Assembly: GCA_049841155.1 (NCBI GenBank)
Contig: JASGHI010000003.1
Location: 1,798,001 to 1,862,000 of the forward strand
Reading direction: 5' to 3'
Source of the DNA: ZC4RG30 sp049841155
GTDB lineage: Bacteria > Pseudomonadota > Gammaproteobacteria > Steroidobacterales > Steroidobacteraceae
Length of the DNA stretch: 64,000 nt
In this document: piece by piece, positions 42,502-51,146 of the stretch
Layout of the letters: each line of letters opens with the position of its first letter
Position numbering within the stretch: the stretch's first letter is position 1
Program-made: the position numbers and the translations under genes
Notes under the pieces: model-generated
What the model was told of the DNA's origin: nothing
The model's input: the letters and a program-made list of their open reading frames with translations, nothing else
Database searches by the model: none

Positions 42502-42897
42502 TCAGCTCTTCGGCGGCTCGTGGAAGAAGAGCTTGTCGACGATGACCCAGCCGCGTGCCGTCTTCAGCAGATGGAAATGATCCATGAAGTTGAGGCCGAA
42601 GTAGGACTGCTCGATCACGCTGCCGCGCGCCACATTGCCGCTGACGTGAATATCAACAATAGCGGCGCGGAAGGGCTCGCCGGACTTCACCGGCGGCGGA
42701 TTTTCCGCGACATCCTTCAGGAACACATCCAGCGGACCATTGACCTCGTGGCCCATGATGGTGCCGTGCAGGCGCGCGTTCTCGTCGAACACGCTGCGCA
42801 GCAGCGCCACGTCACCGGTGCGGATGCCTTCGAGATACTTGTTCAGCACCGCCTGGACTTCGAAATGTGCAGGCAGATGCAGAGAATCGGTTGTCAT
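42502..42897 (-). CDS. SnoaL/NTF2-like protein
   Basis: 131 residues from the ATG at 42897; an upstream extension has no clear start signal. The pattern VLNKYLEGIRTGDVALLRSVFDENARLHG followed by VIEQSYFGLNFMDHFHLLKTARGWVIVDKLF fits the cone-shaped NTF2-like fold (putative lumazine-binding or SnoaL). Such proteins bind or isomerise small hydrophobic molecules. It is first in the operon with the CocE hydrolase, the esterase and the quinoprotein, only 8 bp from the CocE gene. Confidence 0.8.
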   Translation of the reverse strand: MTTDSLHLPAHFEVQAVLNKYLEGIRTGDVALLRSVFDENARLHGTIMGHEVNGPLDVFLKDVAENPPPVKSGEPFRAAIVDIHVSGNVARGSVIEQSYFGLNFMDHFHLLKTARGWVIVDKLFFHEPPKS

Positions 42898-43251
42898 GTT
42901 TACGACCACCGCTGGAAATTGAGAAAGTGGAATCGTGAGGATCGTAGGACATTGCTCGCAGGCCATATGGTCCGCGTTCAACCGCCAGTGAACCAAACAT
43001 CCACTGGGGATGCACCGGCGAAGCCCGCCCCGAAGGGTCCTCGAGACACCTGCAGACGTATTCGCAGGCGAATCGGTCGGCGAGATCGGGCGGGTGTGCG
43101 CGGGAGCCGCGCCGTGAGCGGGCCAACCTGGGCAGCAACAGCCCTACCCCCCGGATCGGCACTCCCACTCCCGGCGTTGCCCCCCGGGAAACCCCTGATC
43201 CGGCTATAATCGCGGGCCTTGAAAATCACCCGATAGCCGGATTTCTCCACC
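42898..43251. other. Intergenic region without a supported gene
   Basis: 354 bp between the SnoaL-like gene (minus) and cytochrome c5 (plus). Only antisense-type frames cross it. A -10-like TATAAT lies at 43205-43210, 41 bp before the cytochrome c5 start, but no -35 is found at proper spacing. The minus-strand operon promoter should also be here; none is obvious. Confidence 0.5.
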
Positions 43252-43767
43252 GTGAGCAAGCAGGACACCCACTTTTTCAACGTTTTCAGTGTCGTCATCG
43301 GCCTCCTGACCGTGATCATGCTGGTGATATTCGCGCTCGCCCGCCACGTTGGCGCCACACGGCAGGCGGCGTTGATGAAGGACGATCCCCTGGTGATGGA
43401 GCAGACACAGGCCCGCACGGCGCTGCCCGTGCGCGTTGCCGTGGCCGGCCAGGACAATTCGGCGCTGGTCATTGCTCCGGTGACGGCAACGCCGGCTGTC
43501 AGCACCGCTCTGGTCGTGCCGACCAATGGCGATGAGGTCTACGAGCAGGTCTGCAAGGCCTGCCATGGACTGGGCATCGCCGGGGCCCCCAAGGCCGGAG
43601 ATGCCGCGGCCTGGGCATCGCGCCGTGCCGAAGGCAAGGCCACTCTGTACGAGCACGCTCTTAAGGGCTACACCGGCACGGCCGGTGTCATGCCCGCCAA
43701 GGGCGGCCGCACGGATCTGTCCGATGAGCTGATCAAGGCCGGCCTCGACCACATGCTCGCCATGTAA
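43252..43767 (+). CDS. Membrane-anchored cytochrome c5 family protein
   Basis: 171 residues from a GTG at 43252. An uncleaved N-terminal membrane helix (about residues 8-31) precedes a disordered Ala/Val/Thr-rich linker and a single heme c domain with CKACH (about 108-112) and the distal Met in GVMPAKGG. It is an electron carrier tethered on the periplasmic side. A -10-like TATAAT lies upstream at 43205. Confidence 0.9.
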   Translation: MSKQDTHFFNVFSVVIGLLTVIMLVIFALARHVGATRQAALMKDDPLVMEQTQARTALPVRVAVAGQDNSALVIAPVTATPAVSTALVVPTNGDEVYEQVCKACHGLGIAGAPKAGDAAAWASRRAEGKATLYEHALKGYTGTAGVMPAKGGRTDLSDELIKAGLDHMLAM

Positions 43768-43782
43768 GGCGCAGTGCGCGGT

Positions 43783-45306
43783 CTATTCGGACCAGCGCAT
43801 GGCCAGGGCTTCGGCGATTTCGGCCGCTCCCGTTTTTGCATACCCGCCCGAATCGCTCCCTGCGGCCAGATCCGCTATGGTGCGGGCCACGCGCAGCACG
43901 CGGTGCTGGCTGCGGGCCGAGTAGCCGCGGCGGCGGCTGACCTCCTGCAACAGCTTCAGGCCGGCGCCATCGGGCCGGCAGTGTTCCAGCGTCTGCTCCG
44001 GATCCAGCTGCGAATTCAGGCGCCCCTGGCGCGCCAGTTGCCGCTGCCTCGCGGCCTGCACTGCCGCCGCGGCGCGGACCGTGGATAACCCCTGCTCCTG
44101 CACCCGCGGCGCCGCGGTGACCAGATCCTCGGTCGCCACGGCCGGCAGTTGCAGCTGCAGATCGATCCGGTCGAGCAACGGGCCGGAAACACGGGCGCGA
44201 TAACGCTCCACCTGCGCCTTCTGGCAGCGGCAGCGCGGCGAGGCCAGCCCGGCGCAGCCGCAGGGACAGGGGTTCATCGCCGCCACCAGCTGAAAGGCCG
44301 CGGGAAACTGCGCCCGCGCCCGGGCGCGCACCACGTGCATCACGCCGGCCTCCAGCGGCTCGCGCAGGCCCTCCAGCACACGGCGGTCAAATTCGGGCAG
44401 CTCATCGAGGAACAGCACCCCGCGGTGCGCCAGGCTCACCTCGCCCGGGCGCAACATCGGGCCGCCTCCGACGATGGCATGCGCCGAGGCACTGTGGTGG
44501 GGAGAGCGGAAGGGACGGGGCGGCGGCCATCGCAGCGGCAGCTGCGCCACGGCCGCAATGGCCGCGACCTCCAGCGCCTCGGCCTGCTCCAGCGGCGGCA
44601 GCAGCCCCGGCAGGCAGCGCGCCAGCATGCTCTTGCCCGACCCGGGCGGGCCGCACAGCAACAGCGAGTGCTGCCCCGCCGCAGCGATGATCAGGGCACG
44701 CCGTGCCTGCTGCTGGCCACGCACCTGAGCCAGATCCGGCGGCTCCTCCCCTGGCGCCATCCCGGCCGCGGACGGCATGGCGGCGGCCGGGACGGCCGGC
44801 AGCGCGGGGGATTCCAGATCCCGCAGTTGCGGCAGCGCCCGCACCTGCAGCCCCTGCAGGCCCGCCAGCTCCTGCGCCTGCACCGCGGGCACCACCAGCG
44901 CGCGCCCCGCCTCGGCGGCATGCAGCGCCGCGAGCAGCAACCCGGGAACGGGTTTCAATTCCCCGGTAAGCGCCAGCTCGCCATAGAACTCGGTGCGCGG
45001 CAGCGCGTCGGGCTCGGCCAGCTGACCCGAGGCCAGCAGGATGCCCAGCGCAATGGGCAGGTCGAAACGGCCGCCCTCCTTGGGCAGATCGGCGGGTGCG
45101 AGATTCACGGTGATACGGCCGGCCGGAAATTCGAAGCCGCAGTGCGCCAGCGCCGCGCGCACCCGATCCTTGCTCTCGCGCACCACGGGCGCCGGCAGAC
45201 CTACGATGGAAAACTGCGGCAGGCCGCTGCCGAGGTGAACCTCGACCCGGACCTCCGGCGCGGCGAGCCCGAACTGGGCGCGGCTCAGGATCTGTGCAAA
45301 ACCCAT
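43783..45306 (-). CDS. comM: ComM/YifB family Mg-chelatase-like AAA+ helicase
   Basis: 507 residues. An N-terminal Lon-like domain (GLPQFSIVGLPAPVVRESKDRV) precedes the AAA+ core with Walker A GPPGSGKS and sensor sequence GVLFLDELPEFDR. The zinc-like MNPCPCGCAG and the C-terminal Mg-chelatase domain RGYSARSQHRVLRVARTIA are present. ComM is a branch-migration helicase that promotes recombination during natural transformation. The adjacent ubiK on the same strand is a common pairing. Confidence 0.93.
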   Translation of the reverse strand: MGFAQILSRAQFGLAAPEVRVEVHLGSGLPQFSIVGLPAPVVRESKDRVRAALAHCGFEFPAGRITVNLAPADLPKEGGRFDLPIALGILLASGQLAEPDALPRTEFYGELALTGELKPVPGLLLAALHAAEAGRALVVPAVQAQELAGLQGLQVRALPQLRDLESPALPAVPAAAMPSAAGMAPGEEPPDLAQVRGQQQARRALIIAAAGQHSLLLCGPPGSGKSMLARCLPGLLPPLEQAEALEVAAIAAVAQLPLRWPPPRPFRSPHHSASAHAIVGGGPMLRPGEVSLAHRGVLFLDELPEFDRRVLEGLREPLEAGVMHVVRARARAQFPAAFQLVAAMNPCPCGCAGLASPRCRCQKAQVERYRARVSGPLLDRIDLQLQLPAVATEDLVTAAPRVQEQGLSTVRAAAAVQAARQRQLARQGRLNSQLDPEQTLEHCRPDGAGLKLLQEVSRRRGYSARSQHRVLRVARTIADLAAGSDSGGYAKTGAAEIAEALAMRWSE

Positions 45307-45383
45307 GGCCGCATGCCATCGCGGAGCCGCGCCACGCGCCAGCGGACAAACCGGCGCAAAAGGGCAGTAATTCGCCGGGCGGC

Positions 45384-45638
45384 TTACTGCCGCGTTGGCG
45401 CAGCTCTGGCCTCAAGCTGCGCCACACGCTGCTCCAGCTGCCCGATCAACTCGCGGCTGCGCGCCAGAACGCGCGTCTGGGCATCGAACTCCTCGCGCGT
45501 GACCAGATCCAGCCGCGCGAGCCCGGCCCGCAGCGCACGCCCGGCATGGGCCTCCAGATCGGCCCGGGCTGCCTGCAGCGAAGGCGGCAACCCTTCCATG
45601 AAACGGCGCAGCAGTTCGTTCAGTCGTGACTCTTCCAA
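45384..45638 (-). CDS. ubiK: Ubiquinone biosynthesis accessory factor UbiK (BMFP family)
   Basis: 84 residues from a TTG at 45638, preceded by GAGGGGAAGG; no ATG is available nearby and this start gives the standard N-terminus (LEESRLNELLRRFMEGLPP). The C-terminal half is a coiled coil (LVTREEFDAQTRVLARSRELI), and the length is normal. UbiK forms a complex with UbiJ, encoded at 55320 in this window, supporting late ubiquinone hydroxylation. An NtrC-type site sits 14 bp upstream of its start. Confidence 0.87.
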   Translation of the reverse strand: MEESRLNELLRRFMEGLPPSLQAARADLEAHAGRALRAGLARLDLVTREEFDAQTRVLARSRELIGQLEQRVAQLEARAAPTRQ

Positions 45639-45651
45639 TTCCTTCCCCTCG

Positions 45652-45668
45652 AGCACCGGATTGGTGCA
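45652..45668. promoter_or_regulatory. NtrC-type enhancer site upstream of amtB
   Basis: AGCACCGGATTGGTGCA reproduces the NtrC consensus GCAC-N7-GTGC with the preferred C and TG flanks; only the first base differs from the 17-bp consensus I know. It is centred about 116 bp upstream of the expected amtB start point, a normal enhancer distance for a sigma-54 promoter. Confidence 0.65.
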
Positions 45669-45749
45669 CCCGCCCGATGTCCCTGCCCACAACTGTGCGT
45701 CCCGCCCGCCGCGGGCCTGCACGCAAGCACATGCAGCGTCGCTGCAGCA

Positions 45750-45765
45750 TGGCATGGATTCTGCA
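45750..45765 (+). promoter_or_regulatory. Sigma-54 promoter of amtB
   Basis: TGGCATGGATTCTGCA matches the sigma-54 consensus TGGCACG-N4-TTGCW at all but two specified positions and has the invariant GG and GC ten bases apart. Transcription would start near 45776, 22 bp before the amtB ATG. With the upstream NtrC-type site it predicts nitrogen-limitation control. Confidence 0.7.
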
Positions 45766-45797
45766 CTTGGACAAAAGCAGACCTCTGGGAGCCGCCT

Positions 45798-47132
45798 ATG
45801 CACATAGATTTTGCCCCGGCCTCGCGCGCGCGCCGGGCATCGGGAACCCTGATCGCATCACTGGCGCTGGCGCCTGCGCTGGCAGGTGCGGCAGAGGCCG
45901 CGCCGACGCCGGACAAGGGCGACATGGCCTTCATGATGCTCAGCACCCTGCTGGTCATCTTGATGGTGCTGCCGGGCCTCGCGTTGTTCTACGGCGGCAT
46001 GGTGCGCTCGAAGAACATGCTGTCGGTGCTGATGCAGGTTCTGATGATCTTCTCGATGCTCATCGTGCTGTGGGTGGTCTACGGATACAGCCTGGCATTC
46101 AACGGTTCCGGCGAATGGATCGGCGATTTCAGCCGCGTGCTGCTCTCCGGCATCACCACCGGCTCCACCACCGCGACCTTCAGCGACGGCGTGGTGATTC
46201 CGGAGCTGGCCTTCGTCGCCTTCCAGGCCACTTTCGCCGCCATCACCGCGGCGCTGGCGGTCGGCGGCTTCGCCGAACGCACCAAGTTCAGCGCTGTGCT
46301 GATCTTCGCCGTGCTGTGGTTCACGCTGTCCTACCTGCCCATCGCGCGCATGGTGTGGTACTCCGAGGGCTTCCTGTTCAAGCTCGGAGCGCTGGATTTC
46401 GCGGGCGGCACGGTCGTGCACATCAACGCCGGCATCGCCGGGCTGGTGGGCGCGGTCATCGTGGGCAAGCGGCTGGGATATGGCTCCGTGGCCATGCCGC
46501 CGCACAACCTGCCGTTCGTGATGATCGGCGCGTCGCTGCTGTGGGTGGGCTGGTTCGGCTTCAACGTCGGCTCGAACCTGGAAGCCAACAGTTTCGCAAG
46601 CCTGGTGTTCCTCAACACGCTGGTCTGCACCGCGGCCGCCGTATGCGCCTGGGTGTTCGGCGAGTGGATGATCCGCGGCAAACCCACCATGCTGGGCGGT
46701 GCGTCGGGCGCCATCGCCGGACTCGTGGCCATCACGCCGTCCTGCGGCGCGGTCGGCCCTGGCGGCGCCATCGTGCTGGGCATCATGGCGGGCCTGATCT
46801 GCCTGTGGGCGGTGGCAGGCCTCAAGAAGGCGCTGCGCTACGACGACTCGCTGGACGTGTTCGGCGTGCACGCCGTTGGCGGCATCCTCGGCGCCATCAT
46901 GACCGGCGTGCTGATCTCGCCGAGCTTCGGCGGCACCGGCCTCGATGGCTACTCCATGGGCACCCAGGTGCTCAAGCAGCTGACGGGTGTGGTCATCACC
47001 ATCGTCTGGTCCGGCATCGTCAGCATCGCCATCTTCATGCTGCTCAAGGCCACCATCGGCCTGCGGCCTTCCGAGGAGATCGAGCGCGAAGGTCTCGATA
47101 CCACCGAGCACGGCGAGCGCGCCTACGACTGA
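45798..47132 (+). CDS. amtB: Ammonium transporter AmtB
   Basis: 444 residues, GGAG upstream. An N-terminal signal-like segment (to about 36) is followed by eleven membrane segments. Key family motifs are FYGGMVRSKN, the first pore His in FAGGTVVHINAG, and the second in DVFGVHAVGG. It conducts ammonium into the cell. No glnK gene is adjacent, unlike the usual glnK-amtB pair. A sigma-54 promoter and NtrC-type site lie upstream, and a strong terminator follows. Confidence 0.96.
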   Translation: MHIDFAPASRARRASGTLIASLALAPALAGAAEAAPTPDKGDMAFMMLSTLLVILMVLPGLALFYGGMVRSKNMLSVLMQVLMIFSMLIVLWVVYGYSLAFNGSGEWIGDFSRVLLSGITTGSTTATFSDGVVIPELAFVAFQATFAAITAALAVGGFAERTKFSAVLIFAVLWFTLSYLPIARMVWYSEGFLFKLGALDFAGGTVVHINAGIAGLVGAVIVGKRLGYGSVAMPPHNLPFVMIGASLLWVGWFGFNVGSNLEANSFASLVFLNTLVCTAAAVCAWVFGEWMIRGKPTMLGGASGAIAGLVAITPSCGAVGPGGAIVLGIMAGLICLWAVAGLKKALRYDDSLDVFGVHAVGGILGAIMTGVLISPSFGGTGLDGYSMGTQVLKQLTGVVITIVWSGIVSIAIFMLLKATIGLRPSEEIEREGLDTTEHGERAYD

Positions 47133-47155
47133 TTCGGAGGGAGCGCGGCCTCAAG

Positions 47156-47192
47156 CCCCGGCAACCCCAAGGTTGCCGGGGTTTTTCTTTTT
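47156..47192 (+). terminator. Intrinsic terminator of amtB
   Basis: CCCCGGCAACC (47156-47166), loop CCAA, GGTTGCCGGGG (47171-47181) form an 11-bp perfect stem followed by TTTTTCTTTTT. It is a textbook terminator 24 bp after the amtB stop. Confidence 0.95.
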
Positions 47193-47278
47193 GGAGAGAC
47201 TTCCAGGGGGGCGCCACTGTGAAGGGCGTCACACTGTGCCGGGCCGGTCTGCGGCGATACTTCACGCGGAGTCACCAC

Positions 47279-47731
47279 ATGCGCCACATCCTCTGCATTG
47301 CCACTGCCTGCCTTTTCGGTGCCACCTCGCTGGCCTTCGCTGCGGGCGAGATCTACCGCTGGAAGGATGCAAACGGCATCTGGCACTACGCGGACCAGCC
47401 GCAGCCCGGCGCCGAGCTGATCAGCGGCACGCGTCGCCCGCCGCCCACCCCGGCAGCAAGCACGCCCACGCCACCCGTTGCCCAGAACAACGCGGCCCCG
47501 CCCCCTTTGCCCGGCATAAGCAGCCAGGTGGCACAGGAAGTGCGCGCGGAAGCCGCCACCGCCAAGGCCGAGCAGTGCAAGAAGGCCGAAGCCAGCTACC
47601 AGCAGGCCATACAGGCCCGCCGCATGTACCGCACCGACGCCCAGGGCAACCGCACCTTCCTGAGCGACGCCGAACTCGACGCCGCGCGCCTGCAGGCGCG
47701 TTCCACGCGCGACCTGGCCTGCAATCCTTAA
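47279..47731 (+). CDS. DUF4124 domain exported protein
   Basis: 150 residues from the ATG at 47279 (GGAG eight bases upstream). A signal peptide ends near AFAAG. The DUF4124 signature GEIYRWKDANGIWHYADQP is followed by a Pro/Ala/Thr-rich linker and a charged helical tail. This small domain is common in gammaproteobacterial periplasmic proteins and has no defined activity. It lies between amtB and algZ, with its own start after the amtB terminator. Confidence 0.87.
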   Translation: MRHILCIATACLFGATSLAFAAGEIYRWKDANGIWHYADQPQPGAELISGTRRPPPTPAASTPTPPVAQNNAAPPPLPGISSQVAQEVRAEAATAKAEQCKKAEASYQQAIQARRMYRTDAQGNRTFLSDAELDAARLQARSTRDLACNP

Positions 47732-47776
47732 GCGGGAGCAGGGTCCCCATTCCCTTCTTCTGATACGGTTCCGGCC

Positions 47777-48838
47777 GTGTCCGAAGCCCGCCATCTGCTG
47801 CTGCCCAATTTCTGCGAGCCGCGCGCCGTACTGGGCGTGCTGCTCATCGTCGCGCTCACAGCGCTGATGCTGGCGCTGGCCGCTGCGGGCTTCGGTTCGG
47901 GCTTCTGGACGGCGCTGGCGCGCGCCGCGCTGTTCCTGGTGTGGATCGGCCTGGCCGGCGCGGCGCTGCTGTGCGGACTGCGCCGCTACATCGCCCGGCA
48001 GCCGGCCGCCGCGGGCGCTGTGGTGGCGCTGGGCTGCCTGGCATTGCTGGTTGCGGCAGTATCCCTGGGTGCCTGGTTCCTGATGTCGAGCGCAGCGCTC
48101 AATCCGGGCGGGCTGCTGGGCACCGCGCCGCAGGACCGCTGGCTGTTCCTGGCACGCAATGTCGCCATCGGCCTGCTGGTGGCCGGTCTCGCGCTGCGCT
48201 ACTTTTACGTCACGCAACAGTGGCGGCTCAACGTGGAAAGCCGCGCCCATGCGCGCGTCAATGCACTGCAGGCACGCATCCGCCCGCACTTCCTCTACAA
48301 CAGCATGAACACCATCGCCGCGCTCACGCGCAGCGATCCGGCGCTCGCCGAAGAAGCCGTGCAGGATCTTTCGGACCTGTTCCGCGCGGCGCTCAGCGAG
48401 AAGCGCAGCCTGATCCCGCTCAAGGAAGAGCTGGAGATCGCGCGCATCTATCAGCGCATCGAGCAGCTGCGCCTGGGCGAGCGGCTGCGCGTGCGCTGGA
48501 ATGTGCGCGAACTGCCCATGCGGGCGCTGGTCCCCAGCCTCACCATCCAGCCACTGCTGGAGAATGCCATCGGGCATGGCATCGAGAACCTGCCCGGAGG
48601 CGGCGAAGTCATCATCGACGGCGCAGGCGAGGACGACCTCATCACCATCGCCGTGCGCAACCCCATATCCACGGCCGGCAATTCCCGCAGCGGCCACGGC
48701 ATTGCGCTGGACAATATCCGCGAGCGCTTCATCCTGCTCTATGGCGCGCGCGCCGAAGTCGCAGCGGGCCGCGAAGGCGGCGAGTTCATCGTGCGGCTGA
48801 AATTCCCGTACACCCTGGCTCCCGAAGCCGCGCCATGA
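47777..48838 (+). CDS. algZ: LytS/AlgZ-type sensor histidine kinase
   Basis: 353 residues from a GTG at 47777. Four or so hydrophobic N-terminal segments lead to the His_kinase domain with IRPHFLYNSMNTI (phospho-acceptor His171) and a GHKL ATPase part (PLLENAIGHGIENL, GHGIALDNIRERF). The stop overlaps algR by ATGA. The pair resembles the AlgZ/FimS-AlgR system controlling exopolysaccharide, type IV pili or twitching. The stimulus is unknown. Confidence 0.9.
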   Translation: MSEARHLLLPNFCEPRAVLGVLLIVALTALMLALAAAGFGSGFWTALARAALFLVWIGLAGAALLCGLRRYIARQPAAAGAVVALGCLALLVAAVSLGAWFLMSSAALNPGGLLGTAPQDRWLFLARNVAIGLLVAGLALRYFYVTQQWRLNVESRAHARVNALQARIRPHFLYNSMNTIAALTRSDPALAEEAVQDLSDLFRAALSEKRSLIPLKEELEIARIYQRIEQLRLGERLRVRWNVRELPMRALVPSLTIQPLLENAIGHGIENLPGGGEVIIDGAGEDDLITIAVRNPISTAGNSRSGHGIALDNIRERFILLYGARAEVAAGREGGEFIVRLKFPYTLAPEAAP

Positions 48839-49569
48839 CTTCGCTGCCCAGGGCGCTGATCGTGGATGACGAGGCGCCGGCTCGCGCGCGCCTCGCGGCG
48901 CTGCTCACGGAACTGCAGCAGGTCGAGGTGGTGGGCGAAGCGGCGGATGCCGCCCAAGCGCTGGCGCGTTGCGAGGAACTGCATCCCGACGTGGTCTATC
49001 TCGATGTGCGCATGCCCGGCATGTCGGGACTGGAACTGGCAAGGCATCTCATGGGCCTCGATGCGCCGCCCGCGGTGATCTTCACCACTGCCTACGATGA
49101 GCATGCGCTGGAAGCCTTCGAAACCCACGCCCTGGGCTACCTGCTCAAGCCCGTGCGCAAGGAGAAGCTCGCTGCCGCCACCGGGCGCGCCGTCCGGCTG
49201 GGCGCGCGCCAGCTCGAGGCCCTGGCGCCGGCCGCGCCGCGCACGCATCTGGCGCTGCGCCAGCGCGATGGCATGCGGCTGCTGCGCGTGGAGGAAGTCA
49301 TCTGCCTGGTCGCCGACCAGAAATACGTCACCGTGCGTCATCCCGGTGGCGACGACCTGATCGAGGATTCGCTGCGTCAGCTCGAAACGGAGCTGGGCGC
49401 CGGTTTCATCCGCATCCACCGCAATACGCTGGTGAACCGCGCCTGTGTCGCGGCACTGGAACGCAATGCCGAGGGCCAGTACCTGCTGCGGCTGCGCGGC
49501 ATCGCGGAGCCGCTGGCCGTGAGCCGGCGGCTCGCCGCCGAGGTGAAGGAAGCGCTCGAACGCCACTGA
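48835..49569 (+). CDS. algR: LytTR response regulator AlgR
   Basis: 244 residues. The receiver domain has the acidic pair Asp11/Asp12, phospho-acceptor Asp57 in YLDVRMPGMSG, and the conserved TAYDEHALEAFETHALGYLLKPV. The C-terminal LytTR DNA-binding domain covers about 140-240 (VADQKYVTVRH, GFIRIHRNTLVNR). It partners the AlgZ kinase encoded by the overlapping upstream gene. Target genes cannot be told from this window. Confidence 0.92.
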   Translation: MTSLPRALIVDDEAPARARLAALLTELQQVEVVGEAADAAQALARCEELHPDVVYLDVRMPGMSGLELARHLMGLDAPPAVIFTTAYDEHALEAFETHALGYLLKPVRKEKLAAATGRAVRLGARQLEALAPAAPRTHLALRQRDGMRLLRVEEVICLVADQKYVTVRHPGGDDLIEDSLRQLETELGAGFIRIHRNTLVNRACVAALERNAEGQYLLRLRGIAEPLAVSRRLAAEVKEALERH

Positions 49570-49611
49570 GCCTGCCCGCGGGCGAGCGGCGCGCCGGTGT
49601 AAAATGCAGGC

Positions 49612-50466
49612 GTGAGACTCGAATTCACCAAGATGCACGGCCTCGGCAACGACTTCATCGTGTTCGAGGCTGATGACCGCCGCCTCGGCGCGCTGCCGCA
49701 TCAGCAGTGGCGGGAGCTCGCCGACCGCCGCCGCGGCATCGGCTTCGACCAGGCGCTGGTCATCGAACCGCCGCGCAGCGCGGGTACCGAGGCCTACTAC
49801 CGCATCTTCAACGCCGACGGCAGCGAGGTCGAGCAATGCGGCAATGGCGCGCGCTGCGTCGCCGAGCTGCTGCGGCTGCGTCATCGCACGGCCAATGGCC
49901 GGGTTGCCCTGGAGAGTGCCGGCGGCCTCGTGGCAGCCGAGCTCAAGTCCCCCGGCATCGTCGCCGTGGACATGGGCGAGCCGGACTTCTCGCCCGAAGC
50001 AGTGGCCTTCGATACCCAGGGACAGCCAGGCCCGCAGTACCAACTGGTCATCGGCGACCGGCACACCGGGTTCAGCATCGTCTCCATGGGCAATCCCCAT
50101 GCCGTAATCGACGTCGACGATGTCGCCACGGCGCCCGTCGGCACGCTGGGCGCGGCGCTCGAATCCCACCCGCGCTTCCGCCACCGCGTGAACGTGGGCT
50201 TCCGCCGCATCGTCTCCCGCGGCCATATCCAGCTGCGCGTATTCGAGCGTGGTGTGGGCGAAACGCTGGCCTGCGGCACCGGCGCCTGCGCCGCGGTGGC
50301 AACCGGCCGCCGCGCGGGCCTGCTCGACGAACGCGTGCAGGTGGATCTGCCGGGAGGCTGCCTCACCCTAAGCTGGGCCGGACCGGGCCGGCATCTTTGG
50401 ATGCAAGGGCCAGCTGAAGTATCTTTCACCGGTTACATCAACCTGCAGGAGTTTCCCGATCCATGA
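49612..50466 (+). CDS. dapF: Diaminopimelate epimerase
   Basis: 284 residues from a GTG at 49612. The two catalytic cysteines are Cys76 in QCGNGARC and Cys221 in ACGTGACAAV; KMHGLGNDFIV marks the N-terminus. It interconverts LL- and meso-diaminopimelate for lysine and peptidoglycan synthesis. The next gene (DUF484) overlaps its end by 4 bp, and xerC follows, the classic dapF-DUF484-xerC order. lysA, usually upstream, is absent here. Confidence 0.96.
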   Translation: MRLEFTKMHGLGNDFIVFEADDRRLGALPHQQWRELADRRRGIGFDQALVIEPPRSAGTEAYYRIFNADGSEVEQCGNGARCVAELLRLRHRTANGRVALESAGGLVAAELKSPGIVAVDMGEPDFSPEAVAFDTQGQPGPQYQLVIGDRHTGFSIVSMGNPHAVIDVDDVATAPVGTLGAALESHPRFRHRVNVGFRRIVSRGHIQLRVFERGVGETLACGTGACAAVATGRRAGLLDERVQVDLPGGCLTLSWAGPGRHLWMQGPAEVSFTGYINLQEFPDP

Positions 50467-51146
50467 CGAATCCGGCACCGCGCGGCACCGAGCCCGCTTC
50501 CAGCGAGGAACAGATCGCCGCCTGGCTGCGCGAGCATCCGGACTTCTTCCTGCGTCATGGTGACCTGCTGGCCGCGCTGCGCCTGCCGCATGCGCGCGGC
50601 AGTGCGATCTCGCTGGTAGAACGCCAGGTGGAGGTGCTGCGCGAGAAGCAGCAGACCACCGAATCGCGGCTCGCCGAACTCGTCAGCATCGCCCGCGCCA
50701 ACGAGCAGCTGGCAGCGAAGATCCACCAGTTCGGGCGGCGCCTGATGGCCGCGCCCACGCGACGCGAGATCCTGGCGCAGATCGAGCGCAGCTTCCGCGA
50801 GGATTTCGACGCCTCGCAGATCGTGCTGCTGCTGTTCTCGCCCAACGCCAGCGATGCCGGCATGCGTTTCGTGCGCAGCGTCGGCCCGCGCGATGAAAGC
50901 CTCGCCGGCTTCGAATCGCTGCTCGCCACAGGCAAGCCGCGCTGCGGCCAGGTGCGCGACAGCCAGCGCGAGTACCTCTTCGGCACCGATGCCGGAGAGA
51001 TCGGCTCGGTGGCGCTGGTGCCGCTGTCGGGTCAGGGCCTGCTGGTGCTGGGCAGCCACGAGCGCGACCGCTTCCATCCGGGAATGAGCACGGATTTCCT
51101 CGCGACGCTGGGCGAACTGATCGCCGATGCGCTGTCGCGCGACTGA
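50463..51146 (+). CDS. DUF484 family protein
   Basis: 227 residues. The N-terminal IAAWLREHPDFFLRHGDLLAAL and the signature ISLVERQVEVLREK lead to a GAF-like domain (LVPLSGQGLLVLGSHERDRFHPGMSTDFL). The family is a GAF-like sensor of unknown ligand found between dapF and xerC in many proteobacteria. Both ends overlap neighbours (ATGA with dapF, 20 bp with xerC). Confidence 0.92.
   Translation: MTNPAPRGTEPASSEEQIAAWLREHPDFFLRHGDLLAALRLPHARGSAISLVERQVEVLREKQQTTESRLAELVSIARANEQLAAKIHQFGRRLMAAPTRREILAQIERSFREDFDASQIVLLLFSPNASDAGMRFVRSVGPRDESLAGFESLLATGKPRCGQVRDSQREYLFGTDAGEIGSVALVPLSGQGLLVLGSHERDRFHPGMSTDFLATLGELIADALSRD

Noticed and set aside
35462..42900. Genomic island integrated at tRNA-Arg
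   Set aside because: No integrase, no duplicated tRNA 3' end and no composition break that I can see.
43177..43210. Full sigma-70 promoter before cytochrome c5
   Set aside because: TATAAT is present but the nearest TTGCCC is 22 bases away, too far; only the -10 is noted.
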